In this document: piece by piece, positions 16,325 through 25,005 of the stretch | Position numbering within the stretch: position 1 is the first letter of the stretch | Layout of the letters: every line of letters starts with the position of its first letter | From: ZC4RG42 sp036676355 | GTDB taxonomy: Bacteria; Pseudomonadota; Gammaproteobacteria; Burkholderiales; SG8-39 | Assembly: GCA_036676355.1 (NCBI GenBank) | Contig: JAKFDA010000036.1 | Location: 1 to 57,230 of the forward strand | Length of the DNA stretch: 57,230 bases | Reading direction: 5' to 3' | The notes under the pieces: generated by a model | Databases searched by the model: none | Told to the model about the DNA's origin: nothing | Seen by the model: the letters and a program-made list of their open reading frames with translations, nothing else | Program-made: the position numbers and the translations under genes

Positions 16325-17070
16325 GCTGGCCGTTTCCCCTGATTGGCGACCGCCTGCATGGCGGCGATCACCGCGGCTTGGTCGCCGAGATAGTAGCGGC
16401 GTAGCGGTTTGAGGTCGTCGCCGAGTTCATAGACCATCGGGACGCCGGTGGGGATGTTGAGTGCAATGAGATCGGCGTCGCTAATATCTTCCAGCAGCTT
16501 GACCAGCGCGCGCAGCGAGTTGCCGTGCGCGGTGATCAACACTTGTTCGCCGCCACGAATGGCCGGGGCAATCGCGTTTTCCCAAAGTGGCAGAAAACGG
16601 GCGACCGTGTCCTTCAGACATTCGGTCAGCGGGATGTCCTTCGGGTCCAGGGCGCGATAGCGCGGATCGGATGCGACATTGCGCGGGTCGTCCGCCGCCA
16701 GCGGCGGTGGCGGAATATCGTAGCTGCGCCGCCATTGCAGCACCTTTTCGTCGCCGAACTTGGCGGCTAATTCGGCCTTATTAAGGCCCTGCAGGGCACC
16801 GTAGTGCCGCTCGTTCAGACGCCACGAATGCCGGATCGGCAGGTACATCTGGTCGAGGGTTTCGAGCGCGAGCCAGAGTGTCTTGATCGCGCGCTTGAGC
16901 ATCGACGTATAGGCGACATCGAAGACCAGGCCGGCCTCTTTCATCAGGCGACCGGCTTCGCGCGCTTCGGCCTCGCCTTTTTCGGTTAGGCTCACGTCGG
17001 CCCAGCCGGTGAATCGGTTTTCCCTGTTCCAGAGACTTTCGCCGTGGCGAAGTACGACAAGCTTCTTCAT
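16321..17070 (-). CDS. gpmA: 2,3-bisphosphoglycerate-dependent phosphoglycerate mutase
   Basis: GpmA interconverts 3- and 2-phosphoglycerate in glycolysis and gluconeogenesis. The 249-residue protein starts MKKLVVLRHGESLWNRENRF, with the phosphorylated His in RHGES (about residue 9). It has SMLKRAIKTLWLAL, LNERHYGALQGLNKAE and the second catalytic His in LITAHGNSLRALVKLL. Length and motifs match the dPGM family. It is the first gene of a minus-strand operon with envC and ctpA, an order common in betaproteobacteria, and is divergent from the rhodanese gene. Confidence 0.97.
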   Translation of the reverse strand: MKKLVVLRHGESLWNRENRFTGWADVSLTEKGEAEAREAGRLMKEAGLVFDVAYTSMLKRAIKTLWLALETLDQMYLPIRHSWRLNERHYGALQGLNKAELAAKFGDEKVLQWRRSYDIPPPPLAADDPRNVASDPRYRALDPKDIPLTECLKDTVARFLPLWENAIAPAIRGGEQVLITAHGNSLRALVKLLEDISDADLIALNIPTGVPMVYELGDDLKPLRRYYLGDQAAVIAAMQAVANQGKRPA

Positions 17071-17180
17071 GGATGCGGTGGCGAGGTGTAAGCCCGAATT
17101 CTATAATAAGCCGCTTCGCCCACCGGCTTTTGCGGCGTTGTAACAACATTTAAAACCATTTCAGCCACCACAGGGCCTTG

Positions 17181-17594
17181 ATGAATTTCCTTCTAGACAA
17201 CATCCTTTACGTGGCCGTTGCCGTCGTCAGCGGCGCCATGCTCATCTGGCCGCTGCTGCATCGCAATGCAGGTTGTCCGGTGATTTCGTCGCTCGACGCC
17301 ACCATGCGTATCAACAAGCAGGACGCAGCCATTATCGACGTTCGTAACGCCGAGCAGTACGCTCAGGGACATCTGCCCAAGGCGCGCAACCTGCCGCTGA
17401 AGGAACTCGCGGAGCGTATCTCCGAGATTGAACGGCTGAAGGGAAAACCGGTCATCATCACTTGCGACGGCGGCAGCGGCGGCCCTTCCACCAGCGCGGC
17501 AAAAGTGCTCAAGCAACAGGGCTTTACCGACGTGTCGATCCTGGACGGCGGTGTCGCCGCGTGGCGCAAGGCCGATCTGCCGGTGGAGAAATAA
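17181..17594 (+). CDS. Membrane-anchored rhodanese-like protein (YibN type)
   Basis: The 137-residue protein has one N-terminal membrane segment (NILYVAVAVVSGAMLIWPLL, about 8-27) and a rhodanese domain (about 40-135) with AAIIDVRNAEQYAQGHLPKA. The active-site loop reads VIITCDGGSGGPS; the cysteine is kept, but the loop is Gly-rich and two to three residues longer than the usual CxxG type. VSILDGGVAAWRKADLPVEK closes the fold. A protein of this type typically precedes grxC and secB, as here with a 3-nt gap. A role in sulfur transfer or thiol chemistry is likely but unproved. ATG 17181 was chosen over an upstream TTG. Confidence 0.88.
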   Translation: MNFLLDNILYVAVAVVSGAMLIWPLLHRNAGCPVISSLDATMRINKQDAAIIDVRNAEQYAQGHLPKARNLPLKELAERISEIERLKGKPVIITCDGGSGGPSTSAAKVLKQQGFTDVSILDGGVAAWRKADLPVEK

Positions 17595-17597
17595 GAA

Positions 17598-17858
17598 GTG
17601 ACGGCCAGAATTGCAATGTATATGACCGAGTGGTGCCCGTATTGCCGACGCGCCGAGCAGTTGTTCCGGTCGAAAGGGGTTGCCGACATTGAACGCATCC
17701 GTGTCGATCTGCAGCCGGAGCGGCGGCAGGAGATGATGCAAAAGAGCGGCCGCCGCACCGTGCCGCAGATATGGATCGGCGACATGCACGTGGGCGGATA
17801 CGACGACCTCGCCGCGCTCGATCGCGCAGGCAAGCTCGATCCGCTGCTGGCAGGCTGA
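17598..17858 (+). CDS. grxC: Glutaredoxin 3
   Basis: GrxC is a small cytoplasmic glutathione-dependent thiol oxidoreductase. The 86-residue protein has the dithiol active site WCPYCRRAEQLF (Cys13, Cys16), the TVPQIWIGDMHVGGYDDL glutathione-binding segment with cis-Pro, and the usual C-terminal helix. The start is GTG 17598, 3 nt after the rhodanese stop. It lies in the rhodanese-grxC-secB-gpsA operon. Confidence 0.95.
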   Translation: MTARIAMYMTEWCPYCRRAEQLFRSKGVADIERIRVDLQPERRQEMMQKSGRRTVPQIWIGDMHVGGYDDLAALDRAGKLDPLLAG

Positions 17859-17918
17859 TATACCTCGGGCGACCGAGTCTCGAATTTTTAAATCAAGCGA
17901 AACTTATCTGGAGCTGCC

Positions 17919-18401
17919 ATGAGCGAGCCGCAACAACCCGTATTCAGTATCGAGAAGGTGTACGTCAAGGACGTATCGCTGGAAGTGCCTCGCGGCGCGC
18001 AGTCCTTTCTCGAAAATGGTCAGCCTGAGTTCGAAGTGCGGATCGACTCGAAAGGCGAGCGTGTGAAGGAAACGCTGTTTGAAGTGACGGTAAAAGTCAC
18101 GGTGACGGCCAAAAACGCCGATAAGACGCTGTTTCTGGTGGAAGTCGCACAGGCCGGCATCTTTCACATCCGCAATGTGCCGGACAGTGAACTGAGCCCG
18201 GTGCTGGCCATCGCCTGCCCTACCATTCTGTTTCCCTATGCGCGCGAAACAGTTGCCGACCTTGTGACTCGCGCGGGTTTCCCGCCCATTCACCTTGCGC
18301 CGGTCAATTTCGAGGCGATGTACGCCGCAGGTCAGCAGGCGCGACAAGAGCAGGCGAAAAACGGCGAGGGTGAAGGTCCGCGCATCGAAATCGCGCACTA
18401 G
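17919..18401 (+). CDS. secB: Protein-export chaperone SecB
   Basis: SecB holds preproteins unfolded and passes them to SecA for export. The 160-residue protein has PVFSIEKVYVKDVSLEVPRG, ETLFEVTVKVTVTAKN and EVAQAGIFHI. The nearly invariant ACPTILFPYARETVADLVTR and GFPPIHLAPVNFEAMY follow, covering the tetramer and substrate-groove regions. ATG 17919 is preceded by TCTGGAGC. It is followed 1 nt later by a gene for a secreted SH3 protein. Confidence 0.97.
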   Translation: MSEPQQPVFSIEKVYVKDVSLEVPRGAQSFLENGQPEFEVRIDSKGERVKETLFEVTVKVTVTAKNADKTLFLVEVAQAGIFHIRNVPDSELSPVLAIACPTILFPYARETVADLVTRAGFPPIHLAPVNFEAMYAAGQQARQEQAKNGEGEGPRIEIAH

Positions 18402-18402
18402 C

Positions 18403-18834
18403 ATGCGGCTCATCGCGCTTTTGCTGGGCTGCTTGGTGTCTTTCGGCGCCGCGGCGGAGTTTCGTTCGATCGCGCAGAACGCCGCTATTCTGTACGACTC
18501 GCCCTCGACACGGGGCAGCAAGCTGTATGTTGCGAGCCGCGATCTGCCCGTAGAGGTCATTTCCACAGACGGTACGTGGGTCAAGGTGCGCGATCCGCAG
18601 GGCGACCTTGCCTGGATCGAGCGTTCTGCGTTGTCCGACAAGCGCACGGTCATCGTCACCGCCGCCGTGGCGGAGGTGCGTAAGAATGCGGATTCGCAAT
18701 CGCCGGTGGTGTTTAGCGCGCAGCAAGGCGTGCTGCTCGAATGGCAGGGCAACAAAATTCCCGGCTGGCTGCAAGTGCGTCACGTTGACGGTAGCACGGG
18801 GTATGTGCGCCTCGATCAGGTATGGGGCGGTTGA
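18403..18834 (+). CDS. Secreted SH3-domain protein
   Basis: The 143-residue protein has a Sec signal (MRLIALLLGCLVSFGAAAEF). Two bacterial SH3-like modules follow: EFRSIAQNAAILYDSPSTRG with WVKVRDPQGDLAWIERSAL (about 20-80), and VIVTAAVAEVRKNADSQSPV with WLQVRHVDGSTGYVRLDQVW (about 85-143). Such domains often bind peptidoglycan or help periplasmic proteins associate with the envelope. ATG 18403 follows the secB stop by 1 nt, so it is co-transcribed with secB; the longer upstream frame is only the secB shadow. It is a conserved neighbour of gpsA in related bacteria, but its role is unknown. Confidence 0.85.
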   Translation: MRLIALLLGCLVSFGAAAEFRSIAQNAAILYDSPSTRGSKLYVASRDLPVEVISTDGTWVKVRDPQGDLAWIERSALSDKRTVIVTAAVAEVRKNADSQSPVVFSAQQGVLLEWQGNKIPGWLQVRHVDGSTGYVRLDQVWGG

Positions 18835-18871
18835 GCGCGATGCCCGGTAATCGACGCAGCCGCGGCAACGC

Positions 18872-19855
18872 ATGAATATCGTCGTCATCGGCGCCGGTGC
18901 GTGGGGAACCGCGTTGGCGATTGCGCTTAGCGAACAGCACGCGATCGAACTATGGACGCGCGACGCGGCGCAGCGCGACAAACTGCGGCGGGAACGTTGC
19001 AGCATGTATCTGCCCGACGTCACGCTGCCCGATTCGGTATCCGTGACTGACGACTTGCCCGCAGCATTACGCGCGGCCGACACAGCGTTGATCGTTACGC
19101 CGACCGCCGGTTTGCGTGCCAGTCTGGCGTTGATCAAGGACGCGAATCCTACCGTGGCAGTGGTGTGGGCGTGCAAGGGCTTTGAGACCGATAGCGGTTT
19201 GCTGCCGCATCAGGTCGTTATCGACGTATTGGGTAATGAAGCCCGCTGTGCTGCGCTGTCCGGTCCGAGCTTCGCGATGGAAGTGGCGCGCGGACAGCCT
19301 ACTGCCCTGACGCTGGCTTCGAACGACGAGGCATTTGCCCGGGACATGGCCGCTGCGCTGCATCAGCCGCGCCTGCGTGTGTATTTCAGCGACGATCTGA
19401 GTGGGGTCGAAGTCGGCGGCGCAGTCAAGAACGTGATGGCCATTGCGACCGGAATTTCGGATGGTCTCGCGCTCGGACAGAATGCGCGGGCCGCGCTAAT
19501 CACGCGCGGTCTGGTCGAACTCGCTCGGCTGGGCACGGCGATGGGCGGCCGCGCCGAAACCTTCACCGGTCTCACGGGGCTGGGCGACCTTATCCTTACC
19601 TGCACCGGCGATCTGTCGCGCAATCGCAAGGTGGGCCTGGAACTCGGACGCGGCCTACCGCTCGACGTCATTCTGCAGCGGCTCGGTCATGTTGCCGAAG
19701 GGGTCTACACCGCGCGTGAGGTGGAGCGGCGCGCGCTGGCGTTGAAGGTCGAAATGCCGATTACGCAGAGCGTGTGCGACGTACTGTTCCGCGGCATGCC
19801 CGCGCGCGAAGCGGTCGAACAACTGCTCGCGCGTGATCCCAAGGCGGAAAATTAG
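18872..19855 (+). CDS. gpsA: NAD(P)H-dependent glycerol-3-phosphate dehydrogenase
   Basis: GpsA reduces dihydroxyacetone phosphate to sn-glycerol-3-phosphate, the backbone for phospholipids. The 327-residue protein starts MNIVVIGAGAWGTALAIAL with the dinucleotide-binding GxGxxG. It has VVWACKGFETDSG, the substrate motif SGPSFAMEVARGQPTAL, the catalytic Lys in GGAVKNVMAIATG, and FTGLTGLGDLILTCTGDLSR. It ends the rhodanese-grxC-secB-SH3 run and is convergent with trmL. Confidence 0.97.
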   Translation: MNIVVIGAGAWGTALAIALSEQHAIELWTRDAAQRDKLRRERCSMYLPDVTLPDSVSVTDDLPAALRAADTALIVTPTAGLRASLALIKDANPTVAVVWACKGFETDSGLLPHQVVIDVLGNEARCAALSGPSFAMEVARGQPTALTLASNDEAFARDMAAALHQPRLRVYFSDDLSGVEVGGAVKNVMAIATGISDGLALGQNARAALITRGLVELARLGTAMGGRAETFTGLTGLGDLILTCTGDLSRNRKVGLELGRGLPLDVILQRLGHVAEGVYTAREVERRALALKVEMPITQSVCDVLFRGMPAREAVEQLLARDPKAEN

Positions 19856-19903
19856 CTCGCCGCACCGCGACGCCCGAAGCAATCGTAAAGCGCCAAGCGC
19901 GGC

Positions 19904-20377
19904 TTAAGAGACCGGCGCCGCGCCGCTGAATCCGGTCTGTCGCCATGCTTCGTAAACGACCACGGCGACGGCATTGGCGAGATTGACGCTGCGATTTCCG
20001 GGCGCCATCGGCAGGCGCAGGCGCTGAGCGGGCGTAAATGCCTCCAGCACATCGGCGGGCAGCCCGCGCGTTTCGGGTCCGAATACCAGCACGTCGTCGC
20101 GCTCGAAGCACACATCGGCGTAACAGCGCCTGGCGCGCGTCGTCAGCGCAAAGAACCGCCGTTCGCCGAAATGCCGTTTGCACGCAATCCAATCCTCGTG
20201 CAGCGTCACCGATGCAATGGCGTCGTAATCAAGGCCCGATCGACGCAAGGCGCGGTCGCTGAGACTGAAACCCAACGGTTTGATCAGATGCAACCTGGTA
20301 TTCGTATTCGCGCTGAGGCGAATGAGATTGCCGGTATTCGGAGGAATCTCCGGTTCATAGAGCACGACATCGAACAT
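19904..20377 (-). CDS. trmL: tRNA (cytidine(34)-2'-O)-methyltransferase
   Basis: TrmL methylates the 2'-OH of the wobble nucleotide in certain leucine tRNAs. The 157-residue single-domain SPOUT protein begins MFDVVLYEPEIPPNTGNLIR. It shows HLIKPLGFSLSDRALRRSGL, FGPETRGLPADVL and the SAM-binding knot motif PMAPGNRSVNLANAVAVVVY. Length and motifs match TrmL rather than the longer TrmH or TrmJ. It is convergent with gpsA and lies in the same direction as comF. Confidence 0.94.
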   Translation of the reverse strand: MFDVVLYEPEIPPNTGNLIRLSANTNTRLHLIKPLGFSLSDRALRRSGLDYDAIASVTLHEDWIACKRHFGERRFFALTTRARRCYADVCFERDDVLVFGPETRGLPADVLEAFTPAQRLRLPMAPGNRSVNLANAVAVVVYEAWRQTGFSGAAPVS

Positions 20378-20410
20378 TGATGCGCCGCGTTGATATCAGA
20401 TTGGCCCATA

Positions 20411-21118
20411 TTAGAACGACGCTACGTGACTTGTCGCGCGGGCCACGACCCAATTCTCCACGTGGACGGCGCCGGCATGCTTCAAAGCCTTGGCCGCTTC
20501 GTTGAGCGTCGCACCCGTAGTCATCACATCGTCCACGAGCGCTATCCGCGTGCCTGCAAGCGGCGCCGGACAGGCGAAGGCATCGCGTACGTTGCGCGAC
20601 CGCGCGTCGTGCGGGAGGCCCATTTGGGCCGGCGTGTCGCGCACGCGCACGAGCGCGCGAGGAGCCAACTGAAGGCGCTGTTGTGTGGCGATTCGGCGCG
20701 CAATCTCAATCGCCTGGTTGAAGCCGCGCACGCGCAACCGCCGTTCGTGCAGCGGGAGCGGGATGACAAGATCGATGGTCGGAGTGCCGAGACGCGCGGC
20801 GAGAGCGTTGCCGAACCAGTCGGCGAGCGCAAGGCGTCCACCGTATTTGAGCGCCTGCACCAGACGATCGAGTGGAAAGGCGTAGCGCCATGCCGCGATT
20901 GTGCGATCGAACGCCGGCGGTTCGACCATGCATGCGCCGCATAACTGATTGTCGGGGCTCGGTTCGGCGCACTGCGGGCAGGCCGTGTCCAATTGCGGCA
21001 GATCGGCCGCGCAGTCTGCACAAACCAGCGAATCGCCGCTCGCCGCGGCGCACAGCACGCAGTCCTGCGCGAACAGCACACGCCGCAAGGGCGCAAGAAG
21101 GGTTGCGGTTGACGACAT
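20411..21118 (-). CDS. comF: ComF-family phosphoribosyltransferase-like protein
   Basis: The 235-residue protein has an N-terminal zinc-finger region with Cys pairs (CVLC, CADC, CPQC, CGAC, about 20-65). A PRTase-fold domain follows, with LVQALKYGGRLALADWFG, DLVIPLPLHERRLRVRGFNQ and the PRPP-type motif IALVDDVMTTGATLNEAAK near the C-terminus. ComF proteins assist uptake of transforming DNA in naturally competent bacteria, though many non-competent species keep a copy. It is divergent from bioB, as in many gamma- and betaproteobacteria (the gntX/comF-bio neighbourhood). Confidence 0.9.
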   Translation of the reverse strand: MSSTATLLAPLRRVLFAQDCVLCAAASGDSLVCADCAADLPQLDTACPQCAEPSPDNQLCGACMVEPPAFDRTIAAWRYAFPLDRLVQALKYGGRLALADWFGNALAARLGTPTIDLVIPLPLHERRLRVRGFNQAIEIARRIATQQRLQLAPRALVRVRDTPAQMGLPHDARSRNVRDAFACPAPLAGTRIALVDDVMTTGATLNEAAKALKHAGAVHVENWVVARATSHVASF

Positions 21119-21167
21119 GGTTTGACAGTTCCGATGACGAAAGGGACACTCCCGGGCGGAGAAAAGT

Positions 21168-22163
21168 ATGCCTCAAACCCTAAGCCCTGCCATTCCGGTC
21201 GCCAAACGCGCGGCCGAGCAACCCCGTTGGACGCGCGCTGCCGTGGAAGCACTGTATGCATTGCCGTTCAACGACCTGATTCATCGCGCGCATGAAGTGC
21301 ATTGCGCCAATTTCGATTCGCGGGCGGTTCAACTCTCGACCCTGCTGTCGATCAAGACCGGCGGCTGTCCCGAGGACTGTGGCTATTGCCCGCAAGCCGC
21401 GCGCTACGACACTGGCGTAGACAGTCAGAAACTGCTGCCCGTGGACGAAGTGTTGAGCGCGGCGGCCGCAGCCAAAGCCAACGGCGCGACGCGCTTCTGC
21501 ATGGGTGCCGCCTGGCGCGGCCCGAAACAGAAGGATCTCGAGCCGGTGCTGGAAATGGTGCGCGCCGTCAAAGCGATGGGCATGGAAACCTGCGCCACGC
21601 TGGGATTGTTGCGCGACGGTCAGGCCGAGCAACTGCGCGAGGCGGGTCTGGATTACTACAACCACAACATCGATACGGCGCCCGAGTTTTATGGTGAAGT
21701 GATTTCCACGCGCCAGTTCGACGATCGGCTCGATACGCTCGACAAAGTGCGCGAAGCCGGCATGCATGTGTGTTGTGGCGGCATCGTTGGGATGGGCGAA
21801 TCGCGCAGTCAGCGCGCCGGCCTGATTGCGCAACTCGCGAGCATGGAGCCGCCGCCCGAATCGGTGCCGATCAATAATCTGGTGCCTGTTCCCGGCACGC
21901 CGCTTGCGGATAGCCAGGCGCTCGACTGGACCGAGTTCGTGCGCACCATCGCGATCGCGCGCATCACCATGCCCAAGAGCTACGTGCGCCTGTCCGCAGG
22001 TCGGCAGGAAATGCATGAAGCGGTGCAGGCTTTTTGTTTTTTCGCCGGCGCCAATTCGATTTTCTATGGCGAAAAACTGCTCACCACCGGCAACCCCGAA
22101 GCGAATGCGGACCGGGCGTTGCTCGCCAAGCTCGATCTGGCGCCGATGAGCGATCTTTCGTGA
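21168..22163 (+). CDS. bioB: Biotin synthase
   Basis: BioB inserts sulfur into dethiobiotin. The 331-residue radical-SAM protein has the cluster motif GGCPEDCGYCPQAARYDTGV (CxxxCxxC). It also has CMGAAWRGPKQKD, ETCATLGLL, YYNHNIDTAPEFYGEVISTR and NNLVPVPGTPL. Cysteines expected to hold the second cluster (MHVCCGGIVGMGE) and the conserved Arg in KSYVRLSAGRQEM are present. It is divergent from comF and 19 nt ahead of bioC. I saw no convincing BirA operator in the short bioB-comF gap; bioA, bioD and bioF are not in the window. Confidence 0.97.
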   Translation: MPQTLSPAIPVAKRAAEQPRWTRAAVEALYALPFNDLIHRAHEVHCANFDSRAVQLSTLLSIKTGGCPEDCGYCPQAARYDTGVDSQKLLPVDEVLSAAAAAKANGATRFCMGAAWRGPKQKDLEPVLEMVRAVKAMGMETCATLGLLRDGQAEQLREAGLDYYNHNIDTAPEFYGEVISTRQFDDRLDTLDKVREAGMHVCCGGIVGMGESRSQRAGLIAQLASMEPPPESVPINNLVPVPGTPLADSQALDWTEFVRTIAIARITMPKSYVRLSAGRQEMHEAVQAFCFFAGANSIFYGEKLLTTGNPEANADRALLAKLDLAPMSDLS

Positions 22164-22182
22164 CTCCTTCGCGCCGGTAGCC

Positions 22183-23070
22183 GTGGTCGACGATTGGCTC
22201 GATCGCGCTGCGGCGCGGCGCGCTTTCGAGCGCGCCACGGCCGAGGATGCGCTGGCGCGTGAGGTTGGCCAGCGCCTGATCGAGCGCCTGCAATACATCA
22301 AGCTCGAACCGCAGCGCATCCTCGACGCCGCCTGCGGGGGCGCTACGGCCCGCGCGCAACTGCGCGAGCGCTATCCGGCGGCGCAGATTTATGCCTTCGA
22401 TTGGTCCCCGGCCGCGCTGCGGCGCAGTGCGGCGCAGCGCTCGCTGATCGATCGCGCCAGAGGATTGTTCAAATCCGCACGCGAACACGCTCTCGCTGCC
22501 GATGCGGCGGCGCTTCCGTTCGCCGATCAGAGCTTCGATCTCGTCTGGTCCAATCTCGGACTCGCCTGGGCCGCCGATCCGCAGCAATGGCTGCGGGAGT
22601 GGCACCGGGTTCTCAAGGTCGATGGTTTGCTCATGTTTACCACGTACGGCCCGGACACACTGAAAACGCTGCGCGAAGCGTTCGCCGCCGCGGATCAGGT
22701 ACCCCACGTGCACCCTTTCCTCGACATGCATGATCTCGGCGATGCGCTGGTCGGATGTCGCTTTGCCGATCCGGTCATGGATATGGAGATGCTCACGCTG
22801 ACCTACGGCAGTGCGACGGCATTGGTGGACGAATTGCATGCGATCGGTTATCGCAATGCACATCGTGAGCGGCGGCGCGGCCTGACCGGGCGTAAAAAGT
22901 GGACCGATGTGATGCGGTATCTCGAAGCCCGACGTAGCGCGGGCCGCATTGCCGTGGATTTTGAAGTCGTCTACGGGCATGCGTGGAAAGCCGCGCCGCG
23001 CGAAATGGCCGACGGTCGGCAGATCATTCATTTCGACCCGCATGCAGTTCCGCGTACGCGCGCACGATGA
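22183..23070 (+). CDS. bioC: Malonyl-ACP O-methyltransferase BioC
   Basis: BioC methylates malonyl-ACP to start pimelate synthesis for biotin. The 295-residue SAM methyltransferase begins VDDWLDRAAARRAFERA, the family-typical N-terminus. It has motif I ILDAACGGATARAQL (normally DxGxG; here the first Gly is Ala-Cys), ALPFADQSFDLVWSNLGLAW and WLREWHRVLKVDGLLMFTTY. The C-terminal GLTGRKKWTDVMRYLEARR also fits. The start is GTG 22183, just after bioB. Context with bioB supports BioC over other class I methyltransferases. Confidence 0.88.
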   Translation: MVDDWLDRAAARRAFERATAEDALAREVGQRLIERLQYIKLEPQRILDAACGGATARAQLRERYPAAQIYAFDWSPAALRRSAAQRSLIDRARGLFKSAREHALAADAAALPFADQSFDLVWSNLGLAWAADPQQWLREWHRVLKVDGLLMFTTYGPDTLKTLREAFAAADQVPHVHPFLDMHDLGDALVGCRFADPVMDMEMLTLTYGSATALVDELHAIGYRNAHRERRRGLTGRKKWTDVMRYLEARRSAGRIAVDFEVVYGHAWKAAPREMADGRQIIHFDPHAVPRTRAR

Positions 23071-23253
23071 TGCAATTTATGAGTGCGAAATCGATGCAAA
23101 CGGGAAAAACTGAAGAAGAACGTATGCGCGCCGAGCGAGTTCGCGAGCCTGCGCGTGCGCGCCGCACTACCGCGAAGCTTGAAACGGGTCTGTGCGGTAT
23201 GCTAAGTTACTGCGCCTTGATGCGGTGCTACCGCTCTCCCAGGCTGTTTCAGC

Positions 23254-23745
23254 ATGGACGATGCGTGCATCAACGTTTCGGCATCCGTAAGTGCTGCGGA
23301 ATTCAGCCTCACGGTGAAGCGCAACTGCTCCATTGCGCCTCGGACGCTGTTGTGGCTGCTCTTCGCGACGGTGCTCTTGTCCTTCGGAATCGCAACCGGC
23401 TTCGCGCTTTTGGGCGCGTGGCTCGTGCTGCCATTTGCAGGGCTCGAAATGGTCGCGCTCGCCGTGGCGCTGTACGTCAACGGCCGGCACGCCTGCGATT
23501 ACGAGCGCTTCCAGCGCATCGGCAGTGAGCTGATCGTGGAGGTGAGCGAAGCGGAGCTCGTATCGACGCACCGGTTCGAAGCCGGACGGGTGAGGGTGTG
23601 GACGAGTGAGGCAGGTAGCGAGTTGCGAGTTGTGCTGATAGAGCGGGAACTGGAATTGGAAGTCGGACGCCATTTGGACGCGCCCGGTAGAAGGGGGCTT
23701 GTCGCGTTGTTGCGCGCCGGGCTGACCGGCCGCATGGCCGGATAA
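23254..23745 (+). CDS. DUF2244 membrane protein
   Basis: The 163-residue protein has two adjoining membrane segments (LLWLLFATVLLSFGIATGFA and LLGAWLVLPFAGLEMVALAV, about 31-72). A cytosolic C-terminal domain follows, with CDYERFQRIGSELIVEV and RVRVWTSEAGSELRVVLIER. This matches DUF2244, a family often located just before the cytochrome oxidase genes in betaproteobacteria, as here with coxB 36 nt downstream. No catalytic residues are recognised. A role in oxidase biogenesis is suggested only by position. Confidence 0.85.
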   Translation: MDDACINVSASVSAAEFSLTVKRNCSIAPRTLLWLLFATVLLSFGIATGFALLGAWLVLPFAGLEMVALAVALYVNGRHACDYERFQRIGSELIVEVSEAELVSTHRFEAGRVRVWTSEAGSELRVVLIERELELEVGRHLDAPGRRGLVALLRAGLTGRMAG

Positions 23746-23780
23746 AAAATTTTAGAACGATTGGAAACAACGGGGACTAC

Positions 23781-24986
23781 ATGACCATCAAGTCGCGACT
23801 TCTGCCGTTCGCCGGCTTTGCGCTCGCGCTGCTCTCGGGTGTTGTCGGCGCCCAGCAGATCCAGCCAAACAGGCACGATTTCCAACCGCCGGTTACCCCG
23901 GTGGCGCGTGAGATTTACGACCTGCACTATCTGATGCTCGCGATCTGTCTGATCGTGTTCATCGGTGTTTTTGCGGTGATGTTCTATTCCGTTTTCGCGC
24001 ACCGCAAGTCGGTCGGCGCAAAAGCGGCGCAGTTTCACGAGAACACAACCGTCGAAATCATCTGGACGCTTGTTCCCTTCCTCATCCTGGTCGGCACCGC
24101 CTGGCCTGCGACCAAATCGGTCCTGGCACTCAAGGATACTTCGGCGCCCGATATCACGATCAAGGCGACCGGCTATCAATGGAAGTGGGGTTACGACTAC
24201 ATCAAGGGCGAGGGCGAAGGCATCAGCTTCCTGTCCAATCTCACGACGCCGCATGATCAGATTTACGGCGACGCGCCTAAAGGCGTCGATTATCTGCTCG
24301 AGACCGATAACGACGTCGTCGTGCCGATCAACAAGAAGGTGCGCATCATCACTACGGCGAACGACGTCATTCACTCCTGGTGGGTGCCCGCGTTCGGCGT
24401 GAAACAGGATGCGATACCCGGTTTCGTCCGCGACGCCTGGTTCATTGCCGAAAAAGAAGGCGTCTATCGTGGCCAATGCGCCGAGTTGTGCGGCAAGGAC
24501 CACGCCTTCATGCCGATCGTGGTGAGGGTGGTTTCCGCCGATGAATACAGCGACTGGGTGGCGAAGAAACAGCAGGAGCTTGGCATCACGGCGGCTGGTG
24601 CGCAGGTTGCTCTCGCGGCGCCCGCCGCCGCTCCGGCCGCTGCCGCTCCGGCCGACGACGCGAACAAGCAGTTGACCAAAGAGGAACTGGTTGCTCGCGG
24701 CGAAAAAGTCTACGGTACCAATTGCGTGGCTTGTCATCAGGGTAACGGCAAGGGCATGCCACCGGCATTCCCGGCGCTGGAGGGCTCGAAGGTCGTCAAC
24801 GGCCCCAAAGCCGGGCAAATCGATATCGTGCTGCATGGCAAGCCGGGTACGGCGATGCAAGCATTCGGTCCGCAGTTGTCGGATTCCGATATCGCCGCAG
24901 TCATCACCTACACACGCAACGCCTGGGGCAACAATGCCGCCGAGGGCGTGGTTCAGCCGGCCGACATCAAGTCGGCCCGCAAATAA
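23781..24986 (+). CDS. coxB: Cytochrome c oxidase subunit II with C-terminal cytochrome c domain
   Basis: CoxB takes electrons from cytochrome c through its CuA centre. The 401-residue protein has a signal peptide, two membrane helices (YLMLAICLIVFIGVFAVMFY and IIWTLVPFLILVGTAWPA) and a periplasmic cupredoxin domain. The CuA ligands are in DVIHSWWVPAFGVK and GQCAELCGKDHAFMPIVV. After an Ala/Pro linker (about 270-290) comes a fused cytochrome c domain with the heme motif CVACH near residue 316 and a distal Met in GTAMQAFG. It is the first gene of coxB-coxA-small ORF-ctaG-coxC. Confidence 0.96.
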   Translation: MTIKSRLLPFAGFALALLSGVVGAQQIQPNRHDFQPPVTPVAREIYDLHYLMLAICLIVFIGVFAVMFYSVFAHRKSVGAKAAQFHENTTVEIIWTLVPFLILVGTAWPATKSVLALKDTSAPDITIKATGYQWKWGYDYIKGEGEGISFLSNLTTPHDQIYGDAPKGVDYLLETDNDVVVPINKKVRIITTANDVIHSWWVPAFGVKQDAIPGFVRDAWFIAEKEGVYRGQCAELCGKDHAFMPIVVRVVSADEYSDWVAKKQQELGITAAGAQVALAAPAAAPAAAAPADDANKQLTKEELVARGEKVYGTNCVACHQGNGKGMPPAFPALEGSKVVNGPKAGQIDIVLHGKPGTAMQAFGPQLSDSDIAAVITYTRNAWGNNAAEGVVQPADIKSARK

Positions 24987-25005
24987 GGAAAGCTAGGAGC
25001 ACATC

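Noticed and set aside
17102..17107. TATAAT between gpmA and the rhodanese gene
   Set aside because: No reasonable -35 element is found at 16-18 nt on either strand, so the match to a -10 box alone was not used.
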